DNA of 64,000 bases from Karstenula rhodostoma CBS 690.94 (GCA_010093485.1 MU001498.1:177697-241696); one strand, 5' to 3'. Counted from the first letter of the stretch, positions 32,630 to 43,179 are shown. Numbers and translations are program-made. Notes: generated by a model from the letters alone, not told the origin.

Positions 32630-33774
32630 ATGCTACCGACCATGGACTCCATCCGCAAGCTCCTGCCAATGCGCTCCCAACGCGCCCACGAAACCGATCC
32701 AAAGTACGAGCCCCTACACGCGGCCCAAACCAACCACTGCGAATCCTGCCTCTGCAACCGCTGCAACAACCCACCCTCCACGTACCCCGCACGCCTCAGA
32801 CTGGCGCTGCAGGTCACGATTAGTCTCGTTGTGCTGGCGCTGTGGACGGCGCTGGTGGGCTTCTATCTAGCACGGAACCCGCATCTCCTGCAGCAGCATT
32901 ACGTCCCCAAAAACCTAGCCGATCTTTGTAAGTTTCTCACGGCCAGTCAATCAGTGGATGTCATAACGAGGTGCTAACACGCGATGAACAGTCCCCATAG
33001 TCCCGACCGATTTCCAACCCGACACCCGCTTCACCGACTCGGATCCCTACGACTCCCCCTTCTGGACGCCCTACCAAGGCCTCTCCGACGACATGGCCTC
33101 GACTGCCTGGAACTACTACGGAAGCATGCCATCCCCCGCACCATTCTAGCGTCGTCTGTACTAACACCCCACTCCCCAGACAGCTGGATCTACCTCGAAA
33201 AAGGCTCGCCCTACGCCATCCCCGGCGGCCGCCCACTAATCCCGCTCCACGAAAAGGACGCCTGGATGGAAGACTACCTCGCCTATCTCCCCGCCTATCT
33301 GCACGAGATACACTGTCTGGTATGTTCGCCTGCCTCTCCCCCCAGAAAAAGGCGCTTTAATGCTAACCCATCAACCCCACCACCCCAGGGCGTAATCAAA
33401 CACACACTCAACGCATACCGCGACGGGCGCAACGTCTCCACGGCAGATAACGAACACGCCAATTCCCACTGTCTCGAAGTCATCCGCCACGTAAGCCACT
33501 CATTCCCAGATCCCTGCCCCATCCAAACTAACCCTCACCCTCCCAGGCGCTGATGTGCAACCCGGACTTCACCCTCGCCGTGCCTACCTGGGACGCCAGC
33601 GGCGCGGAAAAAGAACCCTACTGGGGCGGCGAAAAACACATGTGTCGGGACCAGGAGAAGGTGCATGCGTTTACGGCGGCGCGGAATATGGGGTTTGTGT
33701 TTGTGGAGGAGGGGGGGAGGAGGGTGGCCAAGGTTTGGGCGTGGCCGTTGCCGGGGGATACGGTGGGGTGGTAG
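32630..33774 (+). CDS. UstYa-like (DUF3328) oxidase
   Basis: Type II membrane protein: a cytosolic tail with CESCLCNRCNN, one membrane helix (LRLALQVTISLVVLALWTAL) and a lumenal domain. It carries both HxxHC signatures of the family, HEIHCLGVIKHTL and NSHCLEVIRHALMC, followed by DFTLAVPTW and a C-terminal RDQEKVHAF. Five exons: introns start at 32928 (GTAAGT), about 33122 (GCATGC, a GC-AG intron), about 33320 (GTATGT) and about 33491 (GTAAGC); all junctions keep frame. UstYa-family proteins modify peptides or other intermediates oxidatively in RiPP (dikaritin), cyclochlorotine and other clusters, likely copper-dependent. The second ATG at 32642 has the better context. No precursor peptide or peptidase of that pathway is evident here. 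Confidence 0.85.
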
Positions 33775-34284
33775 GGGTTGGTGGGTGGGTATGTTGGATC
33801 GACGGGCAAGTAGTTGTCGTGCTGAAATTCGTGTACGCGTGTGGGACTGAACACTGGCTGGGGGACGATGTGGAGTAGCAACGAGAAGATTTCAGCTCCG
33901 CAACCAGACATCGAGGCAGGCTGCCGTTTGTCCTGACCCGTGTCTCTCCGGGGCAACTGTTTGACATGCATGCCTTCAGCCTCGCTGAATAAGCTATGAC
34001 ATCCTCGAAGGGGCTAAAGAATGCAGTTCACGCTGAAACACATATTCCTGAGGTGCCTGGTATGACTCAGCGAAGAACTCGACAGCCTCACCAGAGGGAG
34101 GAACCACGCCTGCTCACGTGACTCATAGACCCCTTGCGCAAAGCTACATCTCAGCCTTGCACACATCCAGCATTCTAGATGCTGACTTGGAATATTCTAA
34201 TATATCGGTTACAGAACAGCAGAACGATGCAAGTCGTGAACATCATCTCTCGTCAAGCCGCGTAGGCAGGTCTCTCCACCCCCC
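33775..34284. other. Convergent 3' intergenic region
   Basis: Lies between the ends of the UstYa-like gene and the GH31 gene, which converge. No gene or repeat supported. Confidence 0.45.
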
Positions 34285-36831
34285 TCACCACACCTCAAAG
34301 TCCTCCTCCCCCACCGGCCCCCCCCTCTCCGCGTACCGATCATCCGCACACAACACCTCGACAAACGAATTCACCAGCGCCCTCTCCAACCCCATCGTCT
34401 GCAGCTTATTCACCATTCCCTCGACCTTCCCCGGACTCGCAAACACATTGTCCCACACCCACCGCTTCGTATTCAACTCCATGCTCGCCTGGTCCAGGAT
34501 CCCCCAGATAATCGGCAGCGGATCGACAACATCGAGCTGCGGGGCGGGACGGGCCAACTCGACGACGATACCGTGGTGCGTGGGCACGGCGGCAAGGTGC
34601 AGGGTTGTCCCCGTGGCGTCGGTTGTGGTGGTGTACGGGACGGGTTTCGCGCGCTTGGTGGAGGTGGTTGTGCAGCGGATGCCCGCTTCTGAGGTGGCAG
34701 GTGTGTGCGCGATGAGGCGGATATTCCACGCGCGGGATGACGGGATGGCGGGGTCGTGCGCGGGGTACACGGGGCCGATTTTGAGGACGCCCGTGGAGTG
34801 CTTGTATGTGATGGGGGTGTGGACGAAGCGGACTGTTTCGCTGAGTTGGGCGTCGGCGTCTGCGACGTCAGAGGACGACACGAGCTCGAAGTCGCCGTCG
34901 TCGACGGTGGTGCCTTTTCCGTCGTCTTCGATCAGGTCGAAGGAGGCGTCTGCACCGACTACAAGGAAGAGCTCGATGGCTTCTGGGTTCGGGCTGCCGC
35001 TCTTGGGACGTCGGGCTGCGTCTAGCGGGATGATGGAGCCTTCTGGGGCGAGGACAGGGGTGTGGGTGAGCGGGCGGTGGAGCGTGAGGGTGCGGTCGCC
35101 GGAGTAGACGACGCCGGTAAAGATGTCTGCGTATCGCTTTGGTGGTAGCCATGCCTTCGCGGAGCCAAGGTGGGTTGTTTTGTCTCTGGGCTGCGTGATA
35201 GGCGCGAGGAGCAGCTCGCTGCCGAAGCGGTAGACGTTGGGTACCTCGTAGGCTTCATCCACCTCAGGGTAATCCCAGTACAGCGGCGTGACCAAAGGCT
35301 CGTCGTTCAAAGCAGAGCGGGCATTCATGGTGTATAGGTATGGGATGAGACGGTGTCGGAGGCGCAGTGTGTCTTCGATGATCTTGCACGCTTCGTCGTT
35401 ATACCGCCACGGCTCGCGGCTATTGAATGGGTTGACATCGGAGTGCAGGCGCAGAATGGGTGACCAGCAGCCGAGCTGCACCCATCTCGTCGTCAACTCA
35501 TCGCTGTGAATGCCCGCGGTGTGTCCGCCGATGTCGTGCGACCACCATCCATACCCGATATTCGATGCCGTTGCTGTAAACTCAGGCTGGAAGTGCAGCG
35601 AGTCCCACGTGATGATGGCGTCGCCTGAGAAGCCAACTTGATACCGCTGGGCGCCCGGGCCGCCGAACCGTGAGAAGATCAACGGGCGCTCGTTTCCGCG
35701 GCCAATGTCCAGGAAATGGAAGTGATTCAGCACCCACAATGGATCGACGCCGGGTATCTTTGAGCCCTCGCCTTGCTGCCAGTCGATCCACCAGAAGTCG
35801 ATCCCCCGGGCTTCATGCTGATGGTGCACGATATCGAAGTAGGCGTCCATGAACTTCTTGTCTGTGCAATCGAATCGCACCGGCTCCTTCGATTTCGGGG
35901 CGATGTCCATGGCCTTTGCAACCTCTTCGTACTGGTCCTCCCAGTGCCGAATGCCATCCGCAGGGTGCACATTGAGCGAGACCTTCATGCCGCGATCGTG
36001 TAGCTTCTTGATGAAGGCATCCGGGTCCGGAAACAACTCTTTGTTCCAAGTGTATCCCGTCCACCCGTTCTCGCCTGCTGGGATCTCTTTTCCTGCGATG
36101 ACCAAATGCCAATCCATGTCCACAACCGCCACATTGATGGGCACATCATCCTTGTTCAGATGATCATGCAGCTTGAGATATTCCCTCTCGTCGTACCGAT
36201 GATATCTCGACCACCAATTGCCCATGGCGAACCTCGGCAGCAGCGGCTGACTTCCGCTCACGGCGAAATACGCGCGCATCGCCTCGCGGTAATCATGCCC
36301 GTACAAGAAGATGTACTCGTCGCTCCGATTTTTCTTCTCCCCGGATCTGCGCGGCGCAATCCACCCGTCGCTCTCGAACAACATGGTCTTGCTATCGTCC
36401 AGCACTGCAAAGCCCTCCCGACTCAGCACCCCAGGTCCCAGCTCCACGCGCCCATTCGCCTGGTCCAGCGTCCTCGTCGTGCCGCCCAGATTCGACACGT
36501 CCTGCCCATACGTCCACTTCGCACTCATGGCGCCCTTGAGGTGTATGACGAAGCCCCCCGCGCTGAAAGCCTTCTTGTTGTACGCGACGTGGAACCGCTT
36601 CGTCACGATCTCGAGGACATGGCCGCGGTCCCAGACGTAGAAATCCGGCACGGCGAGCCTGCGGTTAACGGCGAAGGTGGACGCGCGGTCCTCGAAATGG
36701 CCGTCTGCAGCCCATTCGAAGCGGAGGAGGCCGTCGGTGAGGACGGTGAAGCGGTACTTGTCGCCGACGACGAGTGCGGAGGGATGCGCGACGGGGCGCG
36801 TCTTGAAGTCGTAGCGTGCGGGGCGAGACAT
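34285..36831 (-). CDS. GH31 family glycoside hydrolase
   Basis: Single exon, 848 aa from the ATG at 36831. The N-terminal beta-sandwich leads into the (beta/alpha)8 barrel with LLPRFAMGNWWSRYHRY, DMDWH at about 238, the nucleophile Asp350 in FWWIDWQQG and the acid/base Asp404 in FSGDAIITWDSL, then SHDIGGHTAG and LGCWSPILRLHS. C-terminal beta domains include PVLAPEGSIIPL and a DDG-containing region. GH31 enzymes are alpha-glucosidases, alpha-xylosidases or relatives; the WIDWQQG form suggests the alpha-glucosidase-like branch without fixing the substrate. No signal peptide, so it is probably intracellular. G/C-rich third positions and no sign of decay mark it as a functional gene. Confidence 0.9.
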   Translation of the reverse strand: MSRPARYDFKTRPVAHPSALVVGDKYRFTVLTDGLLRFEWAADGHFEDRASTFAVNRRLAVPDFYVWDRGHVLEIVTKRFHVAYNKKAFSAGGFVIHLKGAMSAKWTYGQDVSNLGGTTRTLDQANGRVELGPGVLSREGFAVLDDSKTMLFESDGWIAPRRSGEKKNRSDEYIFLYGHDYREAMRAYFAVSGSQPLLPRFAMGNWWSRYHRYDEREYLKLHDHLNKDDVPINVAVVDMDWHLVIAGKEIPAGENGWTGYTWNKELFPDPDAFIKKLHDRGMKVSLNVHPADGIRHWEDQYEEVAKAMDIAPKSKEPVRFDCTDKKFMDAYFDIVHHQHEARGIDFWWIDWQQGEGSKIPGVDPLWVLNHFHFLDIGRGNERPLIFSRFGGPGAQRYQVGFSGDAIITWDSLHFQPEFTATASNIGYGWWSHDIGGHTAGIHSDELTTRWVQLGCWSPILRLHSDVNPFNSREPWRYNDEACKIIEDTLRLRHRLIPYLYTMNARSALNDEPLVTPLYWDYPEVDEAYEVPNVYRFGSELLLAPITQPRDKTTHLGSAKAWLPPKRYADIFTGVVYSGDRTLTLHRPLTHTPVLAPEGSIIPLDAARRPKSGSPNPEAIELFLVVGADASFDLIEDDGKGTTVDDGDFELVSSSDVADADAQLSETVRFVHTPITYKHSTGVLKIGPVYPAHDPAIPSSRAWNIRLIAHTPATSEAGIRCTTTSTKRAKPVPYTTTTDATGTTLHLAAVPTHHGIVVELARPAPQLDVVDPLPIIWGILDQASMELNTKRWVWDNVFASPGKVEGMVNKLQTMGLERALVNSFVEVLCADDRYAERGGPVGEEDFEVW

Positions 36832-37146
36832 GGCTTCGGTCTACGTGGATCAACCGGGAAGGTGGCGCATGGCGGGGGGCAGAATGTTGGAGGCAACGAG
36901 GGTATATGTATACTCGTACAAGGAATCTGGGGAGATCAGCGTCCGAGCTTCGCTGGGGCGTTTGTGGAGCATGCCTCGGCCCGAACCGGGTCAGACGACT
37001 CGTGCATCGTGGCAGGCGTGCCGAGACGCCGAGACGCCTCGTTGGGCCTGCGCAAAGGGAGGCGTGTGGAGGCGGGTGGAGGTGGGTGGAGGCGGGTGCT
37101 TGGGAGCGTCTTCACGCACCATTGTCTCCGTAATGCATCTTCAACG
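36832..37146. other. GH31 upstream region with short GGAGGCGGGT repeats
   Basis: Promoter side of the GH31 gene. At about 37063-37100 GGAGGCGGGT / GGAGGTGGGT units repeat three or four times. Nothing else recognised. Confidence 0.45.
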
Positions 37147-37977
37147 TCAACTGTACCATGTGTTCCAAGCTCTTTCTACCCATCCTCTAGCCAACCAGAA
37201 CAGCATTCCGTGCAACACTCGGATTGGCCGTTGCAATATGAGGTCCAGAAGACCCAAGATCCAATATCTAGGCGTAAAAAACACTTGGTAAAATCCTTTG
37301 AAAAACAATGGGAAGCCGTCACCTTGCGGGTTGGGATTCACCAAACGTTTGACTGGGTAATTGAAGCATCCACACGCGAGCTGGAAGCCATACGCGAGGA
37401 GTCCAGGTGCCACAAAATCTACGATGCGTCGTATAGACATCCAGTCGTCTTCGGGTCGGGGAGCCGGGGGTTTCGGGATACAGTGGTCGAAGCTGCCAAA
37501 GTCACGACGTTCGCAGAAGTCTGCATCGTTGGATGCCTCACGCTCGGCCGCGAGTAACGACTCCAGATTGAAGCGACGATTTCCGTGATGCCATTCCCAG
37601 CATACCCTGAAGAACTCGCATTCGGAGAGAACGACGTATGATAGTGCGAAGTGGATCGCGCGCGCTTGCGCACAGGTCCCCCGTTCCACAGCGAGATAGG
37701 TTGGGATCCAGGCCGCGAATTGTCCAAGACCAAGTAGAGCCATTGAAAGACTTGCAGTGTACTGTTGGGATAAACATGCTTTCATGCATCCTATGCGGTT
37801 CGTGGTATGCAATACTGCGCTCACAATGAAGGGCGTGTTCCCCCAAACCAGCGTTACCAAAGCGTTGGCGTCTCCGGAAGGTTTGCATTGAAAGATAGCT
37901 ACCGCTATAAGCGATAAGAGACAGTATGTGGCAAATCGAGCCGGCGTCGCGGGTAGTCCGAATCGTTGGCGAGGCAT
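37147..37977 (-). CDS. Multi-pass membrane protein of unknown function
   Basis: 276 aa from the ATG at 37977 (MPRQRFGLPATPAR), no intron. At least four hydrophobic segments can be seen: YCLLSLIAVAIFQC, LVTLVWGNTPFIVSAVL, LSMALLGLGQFAAWIPTYL and IVDFVAPGLLAYGFQLACG, with a further one near FTPRYWILGLLDLIL. A hydrophilic loop with EWHHGNRRFNLESLLAAERE and PKPPAPRPEDDW separates them. No transporter or enzyme signature is recognised. The membrane pattern and length argue for a real protein; the start could also be further upstream. Confidence 0.55.
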   Translation of the reverse strand: MPRQRFGLPATPARFATYCLLSLIAVAIFQCKPSGDANALVTLVWGNTPFIVSAVLHTTNRIGCMKACLSQQYTASLSMALLGLGQFAAWIPTYLAVERGTCAQARAIHFALSYVVLSECEFFRVCWEWHHGNRRFNLESLLAAEREASNDADFCERRDFGSFDHCIPKPPAPRPEDDWMSIRRIVDFVAPGLLAYGFQLACGCFNYPVKRLVNPNPQGDGFPLFFKGFYQVFFTPRYWILGLLDLILQRPIRVLHGMLFWLARGWVERAWNTWYS

Positions 37978-38761
37978 AACGAATCGAGATGTCTCGTAAG
38001 TTCGAGCGATGACAGTGGGGAGAGATGAAAGAATAAGCGGCGGAGAAATGATCAAAACTTATTGCAGTAGTCCACGCGCGTGCTATTCTTTCGGAATAAA
38101 GGTACGCAACGTCACCGTTCTCAGCAATATTTCCATCATGGTGTGTTCCGGTACTGCAATGTTGTAGTAGGGAGACGCGCTCGCGAGGATGGGGATTAGA
38201 AGCTGGTGATTATCGATTAGGTGAATATCGCGTTGGGTGTAAATCGTTGGGGCACCATCGCGTACCATCCCATCAACCGTGGTAGGGCTGGCACCTTTTG
38301 GTTCATCCAACCAAACGTCGCAACATCAGGACAAATGTAATTATGATCATCTGACTCCACACCTTGGCAGCGCTGCTGCAAAAGGTGTCGTGGGTGAACT
38401 CAATGGCGCTTCGATAATGTGTTGCATACCACTTTAGAGAAGCGACCCATCTGCACTAAGAAGTCAAACCACCAAGACGTAGATTAATTTCGATATTCGG
38501 AACATTCCGAGGACACAACAGGAATAGGAACGTGGGTTCATGGAGTTGTACGTGACCTCGAAGTGTTCGCAGACTCTAAACTGCATGCGGTCCAAGACCA
38601 TTCGTGTAGACGACCAAGTCAAAACGAGAGCAAACCCTTATCTCAAAACCATCCGGCATCCATGTGCTCAAGACTCTAGAGTTGGTCTTGGTAATCCGAG
38701 TGATGCTCTGTGTTTAACCTAGATACCTCTTATTAAAAAGGATATTTAACCTTGATGTACC
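37978..38761. other. No convincing gene
   Basis: Contains a 61-codon minus-strand frame ending at 38083 without recognisable features. Otherwise ordinary intergenic sequence. Confidence 0.4.
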
Positions 38762-39928
38762 CTAATACGTACGAGAAAAGTCATGCTCGAATGGATCATT
38801 TAGATCGTGCTTGTCGATCCAAATAATGCCATCCTTGTATGTTGTTTCAAGGTGTGTCATGAGTATTTTGCTCCAACTGTAGATACGCAACTCGACCTCA
38901 ACGTGTTGTAGCTGCGGTAAAAGGGGGGCCGCAACGCCTAGAAGCTCAGAAACCTTTAGGGTATGCCGATACAGATGCCGCCGGTCCCACCATGTGTCTC
39001 CGTCCAGAATCTCTGCTTTGTAGAGCTCTGGTTCGATGTGCAGAACGTGGTCATGTGACATGAAATGCTTGGTCTCGCCATGACCTGATTTGTCGATCAT
39101 ACTGAATTCACTAATGATGAATCAGTAGCTTCAAACAGCTGTGAGGTTTCCGAGCGCCTTCTTACTCATCGTTCAGTTGTGCCAACTGAGGAGTATGAGG
39201 CCAAAAAATATCACTCAGTGCAAACCCAGCTTGGCACCAAGCGCTCCAGATAATCTTCTTGACGCCGTTGCCAAACACACGAGCAATGACATCAACAAGT
39301 TGATCTGGAGAGTCATATCCCTCCGGGCCATCTTCTGGATGAAATCTGGAGGTGGTTACCATGACCGTTGTCATATCCGTAAAGACAGGCTCCAGGATCG
39401 GTGTTCTGTCGGGGAGCTGATCTTCAACGACCCGGAATAAATTCAAAAATTCAATTCGTGCGCGAAAAAACTTGATCGCGTGCGCGCGCGCTTCTTTAGA
39501 GGTGGTCGCCATAGGAAGGCGATTGACTAATGTCTGGAACTCATTCTCACCAAGGCGCAACTCGTCCGTTTGGCCAGAAGTGTGGATGTAAAGTCTGAGA
39601 TACTGGTTTTCTGTGGAATCTGGTAGATGATCGTAGCCCACTAATGCTTGTCGCTGGCGCTCTGCGTGAGGAGTAGTGCATGGTTCGGGTTGGCTATCCA
39701 CGATGCTGTGGTTGAAAAAAGTTCAATCTAAGTACGGTTCGGGATATCAGAAAATCAAGTGTGGATTCTACTGACTATTGAACGGTTAACATGTATTTTA
39801 ATGTAAGAAGTCACGGGATGTTGTTCAAAGACGTTGCGACGAACCTGTTGACATTGAATAGCAGCAGCGTCAGCCCATATCTGATCTCGCAGTTCTCGCG
39901 GCAATAGCGTGAATTTGGCAAAAAACAT
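38762..39928 (-). CDS. 2EXR-domain protein
   Basis: Starts at the ATG at 39928 with MFFAKFTLLPRELRDQIW, the F-box-like 2EXR consensus (F-x-x-L-P-x-E-L-R-x-x-I-W). A middle exon (to about 39163) covers LRLGENEFQTLVNRLP and VTTSRFHPEDGPEGYDSPDQ, and a last exon from about 39112 runs to SRTY at 38762; the last intron (GTAAGA..CATTAG) keeps frame. The first intron, between about 39854 and 39700, could not be placed without losing frame, so either an exon edge is wrong or the gene is damaged there. 2EXR proteins are expanded in filamentous ascomycetes and their function is unknown. Confidence 0.6.
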
Positions 39929-40126
39929 ACTGCACGCGAGATGTTGTTTGAGCAAAGAGGTGCGATAGAAGTGGGTGCATATATAGTGCTGGTGAAGAGA
40001 CGTTGAGTTGTTCCGAATCAGAGTAAGCCCGCCACTCGATTCTGTGTCCGTGCGCGCCACAATGCCCACATGGTACCCACCTGCGTTCTTGGCGGTGGCC
40101 TAATGAAGTCTGTAACAGCCCCCAAT

Positions 40127-40178
40127 TTTTTAATTTTTTTTTTGTTTTTTTTTTGTTTTTGTTTTTGTTTTTTTTTCA
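40127..40178. repeat. T-rich tract with TTTTTG units
   Basis: About 50 nt of T interrupted by single G or AA, including three TTTTTG steps. It separates CCCCCAA and GGCCCCCAG, which are similar sequences in the same direction, so the tract may have expanded within a short duplicated context. Confidence 0.75.
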
Positions 40179-41222
40179 AAACGGCCCCCAGTTGCCCTTT
40201 TTCGAGTCGCTACAAGATTTGCGGAAATTTCTTCACCTTCGAACTGCGAAGCCCCGCCAAAGGCCGTGCAATGAATCGTCGGACTACGGGCGTCGAGGGT
40301 GTGGTAAGTGGCACAGTACGTACCGTACATACGCTGTTGCATGCAGCGGGCACCGTGGCAGGCGCTCTAGGCCTGAATGGGTAGGGCGCTAGTCTCACAT
40401 CCATGGTCCAGCATGCTCCTCCCAGAATAGTGAGCTATTACTCAACATTCACACCATAGAATTACAAAATTCAAGTTTATCATTTGTCCCAAGGCCAATT
40501 AATATAAGGCGTTTCCTTTTCATAAAAAACCGTCGTCTAGTTACAGAGTCATGGTTTAGCATTAATCAGAGCGTGTTGGCCAATGCGTAGGTGGCTAGTT
40601 TGCGAAGGTGCAGGAGCGTGAGGTATCGGGGAGGCGTAGTTTCTCGGAGAGGCGCGGTGTTTCGGGCAGAAACTGCAAGTTGGTAAACGACTTCATGTTA
40701 GTGTGGGTACATAGCGCTGTATGGGGAGTATATCGGTTGTGTAGACTTGGAGCCATGCCGATTTCGAGTTGTAGCCTAATCGTTAGAGTGCTACTTTCAC
40801 CATATATGGTATTCAGTATGCATTCCCGAATCACTGCACGAGTGCCAACAAAAATTGGGTCTAAGACGATGTACCTTTGCGGTTTCCGAATCCTGCGAAT
40901 GGCAAAGCCGAGTATCGGTGCGTTGCAGAAGTTCTGACCCAACTTCCCATGGGACCGGGTAGATGGTGTCGGCATCCTTCCAATGCAACTTTTGTATGGC
41001 GGGTCCCGTTTGGCGAGAAATTTCTCAGGTGAGCAGGACAAACTGAGTTTCAGAGCAATGACACTACGGAGTATAGTTCAGTTAGTTGAGTGCAACCGTG
41101 CCATGTATGGTCTCGAGAGATATAAACCTGAACAGCCCTGATCGTTCTATCAAGCATCACAGTCTTTTCTTTCGTCCATTCGATCACTTGTTCGACTTTA
41201 GACACACTCTTTTATATCATTA

Positions 41223-41264
41223 CATTCATTCATTCATTCATTCATTCATTCATTCATTCATTCA
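41223..41264. repeat. (CATT)10 microsatellite
   Basis: Ten perfect tetranucleotide units about 60 bp upstream of the ATG at 41328, in the likely 5' leader or core promoter of the phosphodiester glycosidase-like gene. Confidence 0.92.
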
Positions 41265-41327
41265 CCCAAAATTTCCTTTTGTCTTGCATACTAGACCTTT
41301 GGGCTTACACCACGACTCTCCTCCGCA

Positions 41328-42756
41328 ATGCGCTTCAACTCCATCCCAGCCCTGGCGGCTGTCCTCATCCTAGGGGCATCAGGAGTACTTTCCAGGGTCA
41401 TTCCCGCGACTCGTGGAGTCGAGTCCACCGCTCATTTCCTTGCTCGAGAAGCGACTCTTTGCATCAAAGATTTCTGTGCTACAAAGGGGGATGAAAAACA
41501 AACCAGAACGCAATGTGGACCAGTCGTTCTGACCGTCACCCACCGTGGAGCCCCATCTTCTGTAGAAGAATGCGTGAGCCAATTCAGCAATCTAATCGCC
41601 CAAGACACTGAAAGTGGGACTTCTCGGACCGAGGATACTTTGTATGAGATCTCTGTGGAAGACGATACCGAGCCTGCTGCAAATGAGAAGCGCGCAGTCC
41701 ACAAGAAGAAGAAGGCCAAAACCACGAAGGCTAAAAAAGCGAAAGCCAAAACCACGAAGGCTAAAAAGACGAAAGCCAAAAAGACGAAGGCCAAGACTCC
41801 GAAGGCATGCCCTCTTCCCAAGAAGGGTAAAAATGGAAAGACTATTCAGCGACGATGTGCAGACGATGAGTTCTACAAGAAGAGGGACCTCCTTACTGGC
41901 AAAGTTACTCACTGGAAGTTCAACACCATGGGAGACATCGACACCTACAACGCAGATGCCAACGCCAAGGAAATCCTCACAGCGATGAAAAAAAACGGAC
42001 AATTGGATGTGGTCAAAATATCGAGCGGAGACCTCACGGTGGTGGGAAATGTCCCCGAGCCGGGTCTCGTACGCGGAACCGACCCTAATACTTTCACTAA
42101 GAAGGGTGGAAACTATCTCCTGACAAACGGAGGTTTCTTCCAACACATGGAAACGTGGCTGCGTTCGTACGAACCAGCGGGTGAAGACACAATGAATGGT
42201 CCAGTCTGCGGATGGAACCGTTAAGCGATACGAGGACCCCTACCCGGTGCCTGCAGAGTACGCTGAATTCTACGACCAGATCGATGGTCTCAAGGGTACC
42301 AGGGTACATTCCGGACCGGATCTCAAGAAGTCTATCCCCGAGATTGACAGCAAAAGTGGAATTTGGAAATACGATGACAATGATCCTATCCTAGTCGGAC
42401 GTTTGAGCCACGCCAGTCAGGATAACGAGCGGCTCGCTCTCGTTCGTTTCGGTACAACTTATTACAGTGTAGCATATACATGCAAGGAGAAGGTCATCGG
42501 TCTGAGAGGATGTGGTTTCAGCACTAACAAGTTCAAAAAGATCATCGATCTCTTTTTCACGAAGATGGGACAGACTGGAAAGAGCATCCACTCGTCGACT
42601 CAGGCCGTGTGCCTTGACGGTGGACCAAGTATCTCCATGACCTGGAACGAGGGCCACAGGATGGAGAAGCTCTCCCTTGGCGGTGCAGGTGATACCACCC
42701 CCTTACCTAGCGCCAACGGAAGGAGAGTGAGCAACTTGATCAAGATCGTTGCATGA
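41328..42756 (+). pseudogene. Secreted phosphodiester glycosidase-like (NAGPA) protein, frameshifted
   Basis: ATG at 41328 starts a signal peptide (MRFNSIPALAAVLILGASG), a 90-residue region with four cysteines, a Lys/Ala/Thr repeat (about residues 125-165, units TTKAKK / KTKAKK) and the first half of a phosphodiester glycosidase fold (NYLLTNGGFF). That frame ends at 42224. The second half (ARVHSGPDLKK-type RVHSGPDL, AVCLDGGPSISMTW, GRRVSNLIKIVA) continues one frame over to 42756. The change falls at 42191-42198, a tandem AATG duplication, between EDTM and the VQSADG that should follow. No intron explains it: the only GT..AG pair nearby is 24 nt and would not shift frame. The family removes sugar-phosphodiester caps; fungal members are secreted. 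A recent frameshift, a sequencing error or a polymorphism are the options. Confidence 0.75.
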
Positions 42757-43135
42757 TAAGTTAAACAGATGGTTGTGTATATACATTTTTTTGAAGGATA
42801 CCGGACTGGAATAGCCATGCTTTAAACATATATCTGTATGCTAAGAAGATTCTTTTCGTAGAGAACTCAATTTTCAGAGAAATCCATTAGCACTTTCGGA
42901 TAGACTACTCTTACAACTTCATCCGCTTCGTGTTTTATTGCGTATTGTTTGGGTACGCGTGAATAAGTTTAATTGGGTTTGAACGCCACGTCCTCTGGTT
43001 ACTTGGCTGTAGAACGATTGTATGTGGAGATTCGTATCATGCAGTCATCAACTAAGCTTGATGATTGTGTGTTGGATTCAGTCCTCGAGTATTTTCGATG
43101 GTGCGGTACAAGTGAGACAAGGTCAGAATTTCGGT
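42757..43135. other. Intergenic
   Basis: 3' region of the glycosidase-like gene. No gene feature before the MFS relic. Confidence 0.4.
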
Positions 43136-43168
43136 GTGGGCCGTGGGCCGTGGGCCGTGGGCCGTGGC
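43136..43168. repeat. CCGTGGG heptamer array
   Basis: Four copies of a 7-bp unit. Because seven is not a multiple of three, changes in copy number shift any frame through it. It sits at the upstream edge of the MFS relic. Confidence 0.85.
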
Positions 43169-43179
43169 ACAGCGCCCGT

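Larger units (their letters stand above)
40070..41327. other. Intergenic with T-rich and CATT repeats
   Basis: Holds a T-rich tract with periodic G (40127-40178), an open but unrecognised minus-strand frame (ATG about 40975 to 40595, containing IVLDPIFVGTRAVIREC) and, next to the following gene, the CATT microsatellite. Confidence 0.4.

Noticed and set aside
34118..35107. Plus-strand frame of 329 codons opposite the GH31 gene
   Set aside because: It is the complement of a well-supported catalytic gene with biased third positions, which commonly opens antisense frames.
40595..40975. Minus-strand frame with IVLDPIFVGTRAVIREC
   Set aside because: Some protein-like composition but no homology, start context or intron support; left as intergenic.
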